Assembly: GCA_016709995.1 (NCBI GenBank)
Contig: JADJLQ010000001.1
Location: 2,762,001-2,826,000 of the forward strand
Source of the DNA: Saprospiraceae bacterium
Lineage (GTDB): Bacteria; Bacteroidota; Bacteroidia; Chitinophagales; Saprospiraceae
Reading direction: 5' to 3'
DNA: 64,000 bases
The number at the start of each line of letters is the position of its first letter. Position 1 is the first letter of the stretch. Shown here in pieces: positions 28,105 through 37,033 of this stretch. Under the pieces are notes generated by a model. The model ran no database searches. It worked only from the letters and a program-made list of their open reading frames with translations, and was not told the DNA's origin. The position numbers and the translations under genes are program-made.

Positions 28105-28431
28105 ATGGACACAGGGCTATCTCAAAGGGACAAACTTACAATAAATGATATATTGAGTAAATACTCTGAAATTAAGGCTGTTCGTTTGTTTGGCAGCCGA
28201 GCAAAGGGAAATTTTAAACCTGGCAGTGATATTGATTTGGTCATTATGAATAAGCAGGTTGATTCAATAACGATCCTCCGCTTATTATCAGATTTTGAAG
28301 AAAGTGCACTGCCCTATTTTGTGGATGTGATACATTATCCTTCTCTGCAAGACAGCTCCTTGAAGGAGCATATTGACCGAATAAGCATTCCATTTTATAG
28401 CAATCAGCATTTCTCGCAATCTCCTACCTAA
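28105..28431 (+). CDS. mntA: MNT-type nucleotidyltransferase antitoxin
   Basis: A 108-residue minimal nucleotidyltransferase. The catalytic signature GSX10DXD is complete (FGSRAKGNFKPGSDIDLVI: Gly30-Ser31, Asp42, Asp44) and a third acid lies in YFVDVIHY (Asp74). In the type VII HEPN/MNT toxin-antitoxin systems this enzyme adenylylates the HEPN tyrosine and blocks its RNase. The gene order, toxin then antitoxin with a five-base gap, is usual. aroA begins 13 bases downstream, so the pair may be read through into an essential biosynthetic gene. Confidence 0.88.
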   Translation: MDTGLSQRDKLTINDILSKYSEIKAVRLFGSRAKGNFKPGSDIDLVIMNKQVDSITILRLLSDFEESALPYFVDVIHYPSLQDSSLKEHIDRISIPFYSNQHFSQSPT

Positions 28432-28444
28432 TCTAAGATTATCC

Positions 28445-29731
28445 ATGAGTGTTCATAAAATCAAAATACATTTTAAAAACCCATCCATCAAAGGGGATAT
28501 CCATCTCGATGGGTCCAAGAGTATCAGTAATCGTGCTCTGATCATGCAGGCACTTTCTAAAGTAGCTGATATCAAGCTGGACCACCTGTCTACATCCAAA
28601 GACACTAACTTGATGCAATCGCTATTAGACGCTTCGGATGAAGTATTAGATGCCGGAGCAGCAGGTACGACATTTAGATTTTTGACTGCTTACCTGGCCA
28701 TCCAAAATCGATCCGTGATACTCACTGGCTCTGAAAGGATGAAACAACGGCCTATTGGAGAACTGGCCAATACACTCAATGATATGGGTGCAAACATTGA
28801 ATATCTCGAAAAACAGGGATATCCACCGCTGAAATTTCATCCTGTAGACCTAACCACTTTCAAAAGAAAAATCTCCATTAAATCCACCATCAGTAGTCAG
28901 TATATCACAGCTTTGCTTATGATCGGCCCTTCGCTGCCCAATGGATTAGAACTCACCATGATCGGAGAAGTCATCTCCAGGCCATATATCGACATGACTT
29001 TAGCCATGATGCGGCATTTCGGTATCGCCAGCGACTGGGTCGATGACAAGATCACGATAGAACCCCAATCTTATCAAGCCAATCATCTATTTGTAGAAGG
29101 TGACTGGTCGGCGGCGTCTTATTATTACAGCCTGGCTGCTATCGCTGAACATGCTGATCTAAGATTGTATGGCGTCACCCAACAAAGTCTCCAGGGCGAT
29201 GCTGCTATCGCTGATATCGGCAGACTGTTTAATGTGCATACTACGTATCATTCAGATCACGTACATCTTATTAAAACAAATGACCCGCTTCCAGACCATA
29301 TCGAATGGGATTTTATCAAATGCCCTGACCTCGCCCAGACCGTATTGGCTATGTGCGCTGCAACTGGTATGACCGGCATTTTTACCGGCCTGCAAACACT
29401 GCGTATCAAAGAGACTGACCGCATAGCAGCGATGAAAACAGAACTCAAAAAAGTGCATGTGCCCTTCTATCAATTACCGGCTAAAATGTCCAAGATCAGC
29501 GGTCTCGAATATTATATGATCGAAGGCCAAACAACATATAAAGATACGCCTGTCTTTAAAACATATGAAGATCATCGCATGGCCATGTGCCTGGCTCCCC
29601 TCGCATTACAACATCCGATAGAAATCGAAGATCCTGAGGTCGTATCAAAGTCTTATTATGAGTATTGGAAGGATTTGGAGGTCTTAGGGCTGGAGATAAA
29701 CGAAGGGCCGAAAGGCACCAACTTCCATTAA
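28445..29731 (+). CDS. aroA: 3-phosphoshikimate 1-carboxyvinyltransferase (EPSP synthase)
   Basis: A 428-residue cytoplasmic enzyme of the shikimate pathway; it joins shikimate-3-phosphate and phosphoenolpyruvate. Landmarks: LDGSKSISNRALIMQAL near the N-terminus (substrate-binding Lys-Ser), DAGAAGTTFRFLTAYLA, the RPIGEL loop, ISSQYITALLMIGP, VEGDWSAASYY, the LRIKETDRIAAM motif, and FKTYEDHRMAM at the C-terminus. These fit the Bacteroidota form. The target of glyphosate, it is normally essential. No other aro genes are nearby. It may be co-transcribed with the HEPN/MNT pair 13 bases upstream. Confidence 0.95.
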   Translation: MSVHKIKIHFKNPSIKGDIHLDGSKSISNRALIMQALSKVADIKLDHLSTSKDTNLMQSLLDASDEVLDAGAAGTTFRFLTAYLAIQNRSVILTGSERMKQRPIGELANTLNDMGANIEYLEKQGYPPLKFHPVDLTTFKRKISIKSTISSQYITALLMIGPSLPNGLELTMIGEVISRPYIDMTLAMMRHFGIASDWVDDKITIEPQSYQANHLFVEGDWSAASYYYSLAAIAEHADLRLYGVTQQSLQGDAAIADIGRLFNVHTTYHSDHVHLIKTNDPLPDHIEWDFIKCPDLAQTVLAMCAATGMTGIFTGLQTLRIKETDRIAAMKTELKKVHVPFYQLPAKMSKISGLEYYMIEGQTTYKDTPVFKTYEDHRMAMCLAPLALQHPIEIEDPEVVSKSYYEYWKDLEVLGLEINEGPKGTNFH

Positions 29732-29750
29732 ACTTAACTGAGATCCTCCT

Positions 29751-29805
29751 AAGTCCTGCCGAGACGACCTATCCTCACAAGTCCCGTAGGGACGACATTT
29801 TGGTA
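29751..29805. repeat. Dispersed GTCCC-NNN-GGGAC palindromic repeat, two copies
   Basis: One good copy (AGTCCCGTAGGGACGACATT, continuing TTGGTA, 29780-29805) and one degenerate copy (29751-29771) lie between the convergent ends of aroA and the next gene. Two very similar copies occur at 47971 and 48023. The GTCCC/GGGAC arms would form a hairpin in RNA from either strand. Confidence 0.7.
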
Positions 29806-29847
29806 CCCCCTACAATCTTGTCCTTACAAACCTAGCGGCTCGCCCAA

Positions 29848-30408
29848 CTACCATCTTCCCCAACTGATCCCAAACTTCAACACCAACTCTCCATACAATC
29901 CTGAAAAATCAGTATCTGTATAATTGCCCAGGTCTACATCATTGACGAACCGGTATCCGCCGTGCACGCTGGCATGACACCAATGAAGTAAGTTGAGCTC
30001 TGCTCCTAAAGAAGGTTGTACCACAAATATCCTATCGTAAGGCTCTGTATCAGGATCTAGTTTGCCATTGGCCACCATCAAGGTAAATATCGGATGTACT
30101 GCCTTATATGATTTTGGGGCATAACTGACCACCGGGCCATTCCACTTCATATGGTATCTCAGATCATCTTGCCTGATATTGCCATTGGACCGATATCCAC
30201 CCCAGCCCAATAAAAGGTCTTTGCCAAATTCAAAGCCTCCATACCCTCCTCTGAAATAAACATTTTCGTCTTTTACCTTGCCGATCATGCTGTTCCAGGA
30301 TCCCCAGATGCCTGAAAAATGCATGTTGGACAATATGGTTTCTTCGCGCTGAGCAGCTGCGCTCATGGCTATTATACAAAAAATAATAAGTAATAAAAAT
30401 TGCTTCAT
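29848..30408 (-). CDS. Putative outer-membrane barrel protein
   Basis: A 186-residue exported protein with a signal peptide (LLLIIFCIIAMSAAAQ). The mature part has glycine- and aromatic-rich alternating strands (FRGGYGGFEFGKDLLLGWGGYRS in pattern, SVHGGYRFVNDVD, LYGELVLKFGISWGRW), ending in an aromatic residue as barrels do. I do not recognise a named family. The ATG is at 30408 and the gene is convergent with aroA. Confidence 0.55.
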   Translation of the reverse strand: MKQFLLLIIFCIIAMSAAAQREETILSNMHFSGIWGSWNSMIGKVKDENVYFRGGYGGFEFGKDLLLGWGGYRSNGNIRQDDLRYHMKWNGPVVSYAPKSYKAVHPIFTLMVANGKLDPDTEPYDRIFVVQPSLGAELNLLHWCHASVHGGYRFVNDVDLGNYTDTDFSGLYGELVLKFGISWGRW

Positions 30409-30490
30409 ATCAATAAATTTATAGTTTCAAGAGATACAATTATAGACAGTCCTTCCCATCAAGGGGTTGCACGGTCAGTACCATGATCTC

Positions 30491-30823
30491 TCACTCCAAA
30501 TTCATTTCTCTTGGGTGCCAGAGGATCAACTCAAAATCCACGACCTTATCTTCCTTGACTTTCACCCCTTCTTTGCGCAACCTGGATGCCATAGCTGATG
30601 GCGGCTTAAAATGGGATCGTCCACTCAGTTCACCCAATCGATTGACGACCCGGTGGGCTGGCACATCCGGCATACCATGACATTGATTGAGCGCCCAGCC
30701 GACCATACGAGCAGACCCAAGTGAAAGAAAATCAGCGATTGCTCCATAGTTGGTCACCCGGCCTTTGGGGATATTGCGGGTGACTTCGTATACAAGTTCG
30801 AAATAGGAGTTGGTAGATGTCAT
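30491..30823 (-). CDS. Alkyltransferase-like (ATL) DNA-lesion-binding protein
   Basis: A 110-residue MGMT-fold protein. It keeps the DNA-binding features of O6-alkylguanine-DNA alkyltransferase: PKGRVTNYGAIADFL with Tyr26, the arginine finger in GSARMVG (Arg39), and MPDVPAHRVVN. The active-site Cys of the PCHR motif is replaced by Ala56 (PAHR), so it cannot accept an alkyl group. Such ATL proteins bind O6-alkylguanine and hand the lesion to nucleotide excision repair. It also lacks the N-terminal domain of full MGMT. It stands alone between an outer-membrane protein and the acyl-CoA ligase. Confidence 0.85.
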   Translation of the reverse strand: MTSTNSYFELVYEVTRNIPKGRVTNYGAIADFLSLGSARMVGWALNQCHGMPDVPAHRVVNRLGELSGRSHFKPPSAMASRLRKEGVKVKEDKVVDFELILWHPREMNLE

Positions 30824-30897
30824 TTTTTAATCGAAGTTATAGCTGTATTCACTAAAATTGTACAGATTTAGTGTTCCAGTTCTCCAATTCTACCTAT

Positions 30898-30982
30898 GTT
30901 GCTTAGCAACTTTGGTTGCCATGGAGGACTCGGAAAAGCACGGAAAGAATCGTTGCAACCAATGCGAGGCGAAGCCGAGCCC
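30898..30982. repeat. Hairpin-rich extragenic region with dispersed element
   Basis: It contains GTTGC-TTA-GCAAC (30898-30910), the palindrome GTTGCAAC near 30953 and GCGAGGCGAAGCCGAGCCC (30964-30982). The last element recurs at 60715-60733 with 17 of 19 bases identical, also just past a gene's 3' end. It probably serves as a terminator or a mobile hairpin repeat. Confidence 0.5.
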
Positions 30983-30988
30983 AATCAT

Positions 30989-32811
30989 CTACTCCGCATA
31001 CATACCCTCTATCAACGAAGCATACTTTGCTTTGAGCAGCCTTCTTTTCAATTTTAAAGTTGGAGTCAACTCTCCTTCACTGCCATCCGCTTTGATCGGT
31101 TGCCAGACTTCAGGTATCAATTTAAATTTTTTGATTTGCTCGATATGACCAAATAGCGGATTGTATTTATCCACAATAGACTGATACAATTCGATGACTT
31201 TGGGATGCTTGCAAATATCTTCCATATTGGTCCAGCTGATTTGATGGTCTGCACACCATTTCATCAGACCCTGTTCGACCGGCACGATCAATGCACTCAC
31301 GAATTTTAATCCATCGCCCACCAGCATGACATTATCGATCATAAAGTCTTCTTTGATTTTGCTTTCTATAGGAGCTGGTGCGACATATTTGCCTCCGGAG
31401 GTCTTGAACAGTTCCTTTTTACGATCAGTTATTTTGAGAAATTTGGTTCCATCGTTTCCGATCACAAAAGTCCCGACATCTCCTGTGCATAGCCAGATCT
31501 TACCATCTATTTCCTTAATCACATCGGCAGTCCACTGAGGTTGGTGGTAGTATCCCAACATAATGTTTTCTCCTGCGGCCAATATTTCGCCATCACCTTC
31601 TTTATAGATACCTTCAGAATTGTCTAATCTCACCTCGACCTCAGGTAGTAGGGGACCCACAGTACCTATGATGGCTTTATAAGGATGAAATTCATTAAAG
31701 CTAATACCCGGTGAAGCCTCCGTCAATCCATATGCTTCTCTCACCGGTATACCTGCGGCAGAAAACACCCTGATGATTTTAGCAGGACAGGGGGCTGAGC
31801 CGGTGACGATACCTTTTACAGACCCTCCGAGTGCCTCTCTCCATTTTGAAAAAATTAGTTTATCTGCAATGGCCCACTTTATAGCATCCAACCCTGACGG
31901 CTTGAAGTCAAACTCATACTGATCTGTAAGTGATAAAGCCCAGAAGAAAAGTTTTTCTTGATACCGGTAAGCTCCGCGCCTTTATTGTAAATTTTCTCGT
32001 AGACCTTCTCAAGCAAACGGGGTACACAGGTAAAAAAATGAGGGTGCACTGATTTGAGATCGCCGGAGTCACCACCTAAATTGTCGGTACCGGTTTGATA
32101 TACAGACAATCCAAAGTATATAAAAGCATAAGTTGCAGCCCTTTCGAATATATGACAAACAGGCAAAAAACTGATGGCACGTTCACCCGGCTTAACCGGT
32201 AATAAATCTTTAACCTGCCTGACATTGCTGGCCAAATTGAGGTGAGATAACATGACGCCTTTCGGTTTACCTGTAGTTCCACTGGTATAGATGATAGTCA
32301 TTAAATCGGCCGGCTTTACCCTGTTGATTGAGTCATTGACTTCAGTCGCGAGATCGTCACGTAACATGGACTTCCAGTGCATGGTTCCTACCCCTTCATC
32401 TAGTCCAATAATTTGTTTAAAACCTGGCAGATGACTTCTTATATCATTAACTTTCTGTTCCAAATCACCTTCGCCGATAAAAGCAGCTTTGCATTCTGCT
32501 TCTTTCAGGATGTATTCATATTCGCTGGGACTGATAGTAGGGTATAAAGGCACTGATACCATACCGGCATATTGAATCGCAAGGTCGGCGATGATCCATT
32601 CCGGTTGATTTTTATAGGAGATGATCGCTATATTATCCCCCCGAAGATATCCAGCATGCATCAAACCCTGAGCCAACCTTTTGGCGGAATCCATTATTTG
32701 ATTAATGCTGTAGAAATTCCATTGGCCATTGGCGCGGGAGCCAAATGCTTTCTCTTGTGGATAATGGGCGACCTGATAATCTAAAAATTCAAATACACGT
32801 TCTATAGGCAT
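30989..32811 (-). CDS. Long-chain fatty acid-CoA ligase, frameshifted as read
   Basis: AMP-forming acyl-CoA synthetase that activates long-chain fatty acids. N-terminal part: LGQALSSGTTGKP-type AMP signature is seen as IIYTSGTTGKPKGVML, then ERAISFLPVCHIFERAATYA. C-terminal part: PAKIIRVFSAAGIPVREAYGLTEASP, ENIMLGYYHQPQWT, WLCTGDVG and LKITDRKKELFKTSGGKYVAP. As read, the frame breaks near 31950. One missing A in the AAAAA run (T-run on plus) accounts for it: restoring it gives KKKLFFWALSLTDQYEF joined to LDAIKWAIADKL and a 607-residue protein of normal length. Its start is at 32811. It belongs to the FadD15/FACL group common in Bacteroidota. No fad operon surrounds it. Confidence 0.9.
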
Positions 32812-32894
32812 GACAAGTAAGGTTTTTACGAATGAGCACCAACATTAAAAATGAATGATAACTTCTTGCAGGAAAATTATCAAGGTACCAGCCA

Positions 32895-34328
32895 TCAATC
32901 TTGATCCGTCATTCTGTTAAGTCGGACTAATATAGCCATATTTATAAAAAAATAAGATCCTACTTTGTCGGTTTCTATCATGTCATTAAACAACAGGATA
33001 CTCAGAATCACTCCCATAGACCAGATCGAAGCGATAGCCCAGGGCCGGAGCCTCAGCGAAATCCTGGTCAATACATTTTGAGCAGTCTGGAAATAAAAAT
33101 AAAGTACTACTAAAAACAATAGCAATCCCGGTATACCCTGCTCCACGGCAGTCATCAGATAATAATTGTGGATGCCACTTCGGTCTTTGTTTTCACTGAC
33201 ATATGTTGCAAACTGCTTTAGGGTATATGAATCATAAAAATTATGAAAATTGCCTGGCCCAAAACCAACGAAATACCGCTCACCGACCATCCTGGTGCCT
33301 GCAACCCAACGATACAGACGCTCCATAGTAGAGATGTCTTTTCCCTTTGGTGTGGCCTGCAAAAGAGAACCGAAATCTGTGTGCGAAATCGCCTGATTAT
33401 AATCTGGGGCAAGTTCCAAATATCGATTGGCAGAAAGAAAATAGATCAATACCACGATCGATGCCACTACAGTGATCATGGCTGTGATACGAAGCAGTTT
33501 AAATTTTAATATTGGGTAAATAATCAGGATGCTAAACAAAGCAAGGTAAGCAGCGCGGGTATATGAGAATATGATGCCTGCTAGCAGGGTGACCGCTATC
33601 CCTCCTAGCCCCATCCTAAAAATTGGTTTTTGCTCAAATTTTTTCCAGGCGGGCCACAAATAAGGGAAAATACAAGCCAATAAACAGGCATAGTTGACAT
33701 GATTACGGTAAAAAGGATTGACCAGGGTATTGATAGCGCTAAATGAAAACCCTGTCAACGCATGCCGGTATTCAATGATCAGCACAGTGACCGTGGCACT
33801 AAGGATGGAGCACCATACAAATTGCATCCATCGCTTTTCATTTTTAAGAATGATATAGGCCAGAAAATAAAACACAAAAATGTACCATGATTTTGATGCC
33901 CAATATTTGACCGAAACCATTACATCCTGGCTGCTTAAACTCACCAAAAAAATCCAGGTCCAGTGAAAAAACAAAACGAGGGTCAATGGATGTTTAATCA
34001 TCGACCGGATTTTTTCAGGATTCATTACCAGGTATACCATTCCAAGGCCAAACAGCCACCACATCAATGGTTCGTCCGGAAAGTCAGTCGAAAATCCTCC
34101 AGGCAGCTCCATTTCTGTACTAAATGGAATGACAGCGAGCAGCAATAAATAGATCAATGGAATATATTGATTGCTTGCCCATACAAAAAGTACCCCAACT
34201 GCGATCAACATACAACTCCACTCGTGGGTCAATACACTCACCAAAGCGGACAGAAAAACCAACAAAGGAAACCAGGCTTTTTGAAAGTCGATCTTGGATA
34301 TAATAAGATAATGCCTGCATGATATCAA
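32895..34328 (-). CDS. O-antigen ligase/polymerase family membrane protein
   Basis: A 477-residue inner-membrane protein with about 11 helices and the Wzy_C/O-antigen ligase pattern: a large periplasmic loop with FVGFGPGNFHNFYD and NKDRSGIHNYYLMTAVEQGIPGLLLFL, the conserved His-rich turn before the last helices. It either joins repeat units to lipid A core or polymerises them. The start is uncertain: a TTG at 34328 is the first possible codon, three bases after the Wzz-like stop. It lies with Wzz-like and Wzx-like genes in one three-gene minus-strand block; no glycosyltransferases are present here, so it is the export part of a split pathway. Confidence 0.82.
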   Translation of the reverse strand: MISCRHYLIISKIDFQKAWFPLLVFLSALVSVLTHEWSCMLIAVGVLFVWASNQYIPLIYLLLLAVIPFSTEMELPGGFSTDFPDEPLMWWLFGLGMVYLVMNPEKIRSMIKHPLTLVLFFHWTWIFLVSLSSQDVMVSVKYWASKSWYIFVFYFLAYIILKNEKRWMQFVWCSILSATVTVLIIEYRHALTGFSFSAINTLVNPFYRNHVNYACLLACIFPYLWPAWKKFEQKPIFRMGLGGIAVTLLAGIIFSYTRAAYLALFSILIIYPILKFKLLRITAMITVVASIVVLIYFLSANRYLELAPDYNQAISHTDFGSLLQATPKGKDISTMERLYRWVAGTRMVGERYFVGFGPGNFHNFYDSYTLKQFATYVSENKDRSGIHNYYLMTAVEQGIPGLLLFLVVLYFYFQTAQNVLTRISLRLRPWAIASIWSMGVILSILLFNDMIETDKVGSYFFINMAILVRLNRMTDQD

Positions 34329-34331
34329 TCC

Positions 34332-35411
34332 TTAAACGCCAGGCTTTTTCAGTAAATAATAAAGGCACAAACTGACAAAGGATAAAAAAGTAGTAGCCAA
34401 AACGAGGATACTTCGCATAGGTCTGGATTTATAGATAGGCACTTCTGCCTGGTTGACAGTGATAAGTGATAGAGCACCTGACTCTATCGTGGTGACGGTC
34501 TGTTGATGCCTGATCCTGTCTTCATTGATTTGAGATTGTAGCCGTTCGATGGCTTGTTCGATCGAGGATACTTTACTGACCCCTTCATTAAAATTGGTCA
34601 GGTTAAAGGACTCACCGCTATTGATCGACTTGAGTTGGGATTCAAGACCTTTGATCCTCGCTGATAAGTACATGAGCGTATCTCGTGGCGCACCACTTTT
34701 TTTAAGAGCCTCATACCTGGCCTGTTCCCCTGACAGGTCGTTGGACACATTGGTGGCGATACTGATCATTGACTCAGTTTGTGCATCGATATTGTAAATT
34801 GGATATTTTATACGTATGTGCATGAGGCTGTCATCCAGCAGATCGATCCGACGCTGTTTGTCATCGATACTGGATTGATAGGTACGGACTACATCCATGA
34901 GTCTGGTAGTGATGAGCTGACTGGACGCGGCATTGACATAGTTCCTTGCAGCATTGGCCATGGAGGCCGCCAGTATTTTATCTTTATCCTCTATGCTGAG
35001 ATCTATTGCATCATATTTAGTCTTGATGATGGTCATAAGTTTGTCCAGTTTTTTTCTGATCTTATGATGTGCCAGTGCACCAGTCGAATCGATATCATAA
35101 TGCTGATACAAATTAAAATTTCGCACCAGTTGATCTTTGATCTCATTGCTATGACAGATGGTCAGCAGTCGATCTAGATCCTGGCTGCTGCCATAAAAAT
35201 CCATTTCGTGCGTCGAATGGCCAAATAATTGGTCCGGCTTAGACAGATCCAGGCTGGCAGGATAAAAAGTAGTCGTCGCCTGGTAATAGTTTTTTAATAA
35301 TAATGACAGCAGGGCTGAGCAGATAAATACCAGGGCTGTCCATTGCAAAATGGTTTTTCTTTTACCCCATATGATTCTGATCGCATCCCGGATATGCTCT
35401 GTCTCTTCCAT
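34332..35411 (-). CDS. Wzz-like polysaccharide chain-length protein
   Basis: A 359-residue protein with a membrane helix at each end (TALVFICSALLSLLL and SILVLATTFLSFVSLCLYYLL) and a long helical periplasmic part between, the layout of Wzz/GumC co-polymerases that set O-antigen or exopolysaccharide length. The proline-rich motif before the second helix is present as QAEVPIYKSRPMRS. There is no fused kinase domain or P-loop, so it is the Wzz rather than the Wzc type. It lies three bases from the polymerase/ligase gene and about 80 from the flippase gene. Confidence 0.82.
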   Translation of the reverse strand: MEETEHIRDAIRIIWGKRKTILQWTALVFICSALLSLLLKNYYQATTTFYPASLDLSKPDQLFGHSTHEMDFYGSSQDLDRLLTICHSNEIKDQLVRNFNLYQHYDIDSTGALAHHKIRKKLDKLMTIIKTKYDAIDLSIEDKDKILAASMANAARNYVNAASSQLITTRLMDVVRTYQSSIDDKQRRIDLLDDSLMHIRIKYPIYNIDAQTESMISIATNVSNDLSGEQARYEALKKSGAPRDTLMYLSARIKGLESQLKSINSGESFNLTNFNEGVSKVSSIEQAIERLQSQINEDRIRHQQTVTTIESGALSLITVNQAEVPIYKSRPMRSILVLATTFLSFVSLCLYYLLKKPGV

Positions 35412-35492
35412 CTGACGAAAGTAGGAATTTTCTTTCCAACAAAGGAAGTGATGATGCTTTTGAAGCAGGGGGGAAGGAATGAACTTGAAGCA

Positions 35493-36932
35493 CTATTTTT
35501 TAAAAATCAGGCGGATCAGAGCCTGCCACGGCAAAACATTAAACCAGGCCAATGCCAATAATAATGCTACCATATGCGTAATCAGGCTCAGAACCGGATG
35601 ATCAATCAACAAAGACACCAACCAACCTGACAGCAGCCCCAATGCTATCGCTTTAACCAAAACGAGTAAATGAATGCCTCCGGTAAGTGTGATTAATTTT
35701 TCCTTTTCCACCAGGTAGGAAAGCAGAAAACTAGTTACGACCTGGGTGATCAACAAAACAATAGCTGCTCCACCTGCACCCATCGTGGGGGTCAGGAGCA
35801 TATGACCCACTATACTCACTCCTATCGAAATCAGAAAGAAATAATTCATCATGACCACTCTGCCTGCTGCCGTAAGTATAGTACTCAATAGATAATTAAT
35901 AGTCAGTGGAATAAGGCATATCATCAAAATAGGCAGAATCCCGGGATAACTATCCGTATAAAGTTGAGCCATGATAAAAGTATGATGATTTATGATGGGG
36001 AAACAAATCAATACGGAAAGAGAGATCATCAGATTCCAGGAGAGATCAAAAACGGATTGATATTCCTTTTTATCTCCCAGACTGATGGTGTGTGAAAACA
36101 TCGGCAACAATATTCCGGCAAATAAAAATCCCATCATATTGGCAGCATCCAGAAGGCGATATCCTGCTGCATAGATACCTGCCTGGTAAGCACCATCGGG
36201 TCTCAACCAGCCGATCCAGACAGGTTCCATCCGGCAGTATAAAACCATCAACACAAAGATTCCTGCAAAAGGCAGACTTTGCTTCAGAATATTCAGGGTC
36301 TGCCCGAAGTCTAGTCTTTTGAATGAAATTCCAGTACGCATCAATAACCAGGCTGTTCCCAATATCAGCGGCACTCCCAGCGAAACCGTCTGAATCCACA
36401 AAAAAGTATCGATGCTTGTGATAGTACCCGTCCATGCCCATAGGGAAAAAAGAAGGATAAATAAAAACTTATCTGCAACCGAAAAAGCACTGTCCAATCT
36501 ATAATGTCCAAGTCCGGAGATATAAGCCCGAAGAAATAATATCATAGAGATCAGCACCTGGTTGAGGGTGATCCAAAGAATCCAGGTACGGTAAGTCAAA
36601 AAATATCCTCCTACGTAACATATCAATAAAAATATCACGGCAAAAATCAAAGCCAGTATTGGTTTGACCCAGGCAGTATCTTTCCAAATCATATGGAGCT
36701 GGTCCCGATGTCCTGACAATCTTTGATTGATATATGAAGTGAGCCCGAGATCCAGGATGATCTGGGGCAACATAGACAGGGAGAACAGTGTAAAATAAGC
36801 GCCCCAGGCAGCAGTGCCCACCTGATTTTGAATTTTTCGTTCGACAAAAAAGATATAATAGGGCTTGATCAAAAGATTGGCCAGGATCAAAAAGGTCACA
36901 TTGATGATGAGTTCACGTTTGTAATGGGCCAT
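35493..36932 (-). CDS. Wzx-type oligosaccharide flippase
   Basis: A 479-residue inner-membrane protein with about 12-14 helices of the MATE/Wzx fold, which moves lipid-linked oligosaccharides across the inner membrane. The N-terminus (NVTFLILANLLIKPYYIFFVERKI), the VGTAAWGAYFTLFSLSML turn and GIYAAGYRLLDAANMMGFLFAGILLPMFS fit the polysaccharide_synt family. It is the first gene of the minus-strand export block with the Wzz-like and Wzy/ligase-like genes; the promoter is not obvious. A multidrug transporter is the less likely alternative. Confidence 0.8.
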   Translation of the reverse strand: MAHYKRELIINVTFLILANLLIKPYYIFFVERKIQNQVGTAAWGAYFTLFSLSMLPQIILDLGLTSYINQRLSGHRDQLHMIWKDTAWVKPILALIFAVIFLLICYVGGYFLTYRTWILWITLNQVLISMILFLRAYISGLGHYRLDSAFSVADKFLFILLFSLWAWTGTITSIDTFLWIQTVSLGVPLILGTAWLLMRTGISFKRLDFGQTLNILKQSLPFAGIFVLMVLYCRMEPVWIGWLRPDGAYQAGIYAAGYRLLDAANMMGFLFAGILLPMFSHTISLGDKKEYQSVFDLSWNLMISLSVLICFPIINHHTFIMAQLYTDSYPGILPILMICLIPLTINYLLSTILTAAGRVVMMNYFFLISIGVSIVGHMLLTPTMGAGGAAIVLLITQVVTSFLLSYLVEKEKLITLTGGIHLLVLVKAIALGLLSGWLVSLLIDHPVLSLITHMVALLLALAWFNVLPWQALIRLIFKK

Positions 36933-37033
36933 TCTTTAGCTCGAAAAGGTACAAATTAGTGAAGAATATGCAGAAATGAGGATAGGTCTATCAATCTCCA
37001 ACAAACATCTATTAGTTATTTATGAGGAAGAAT

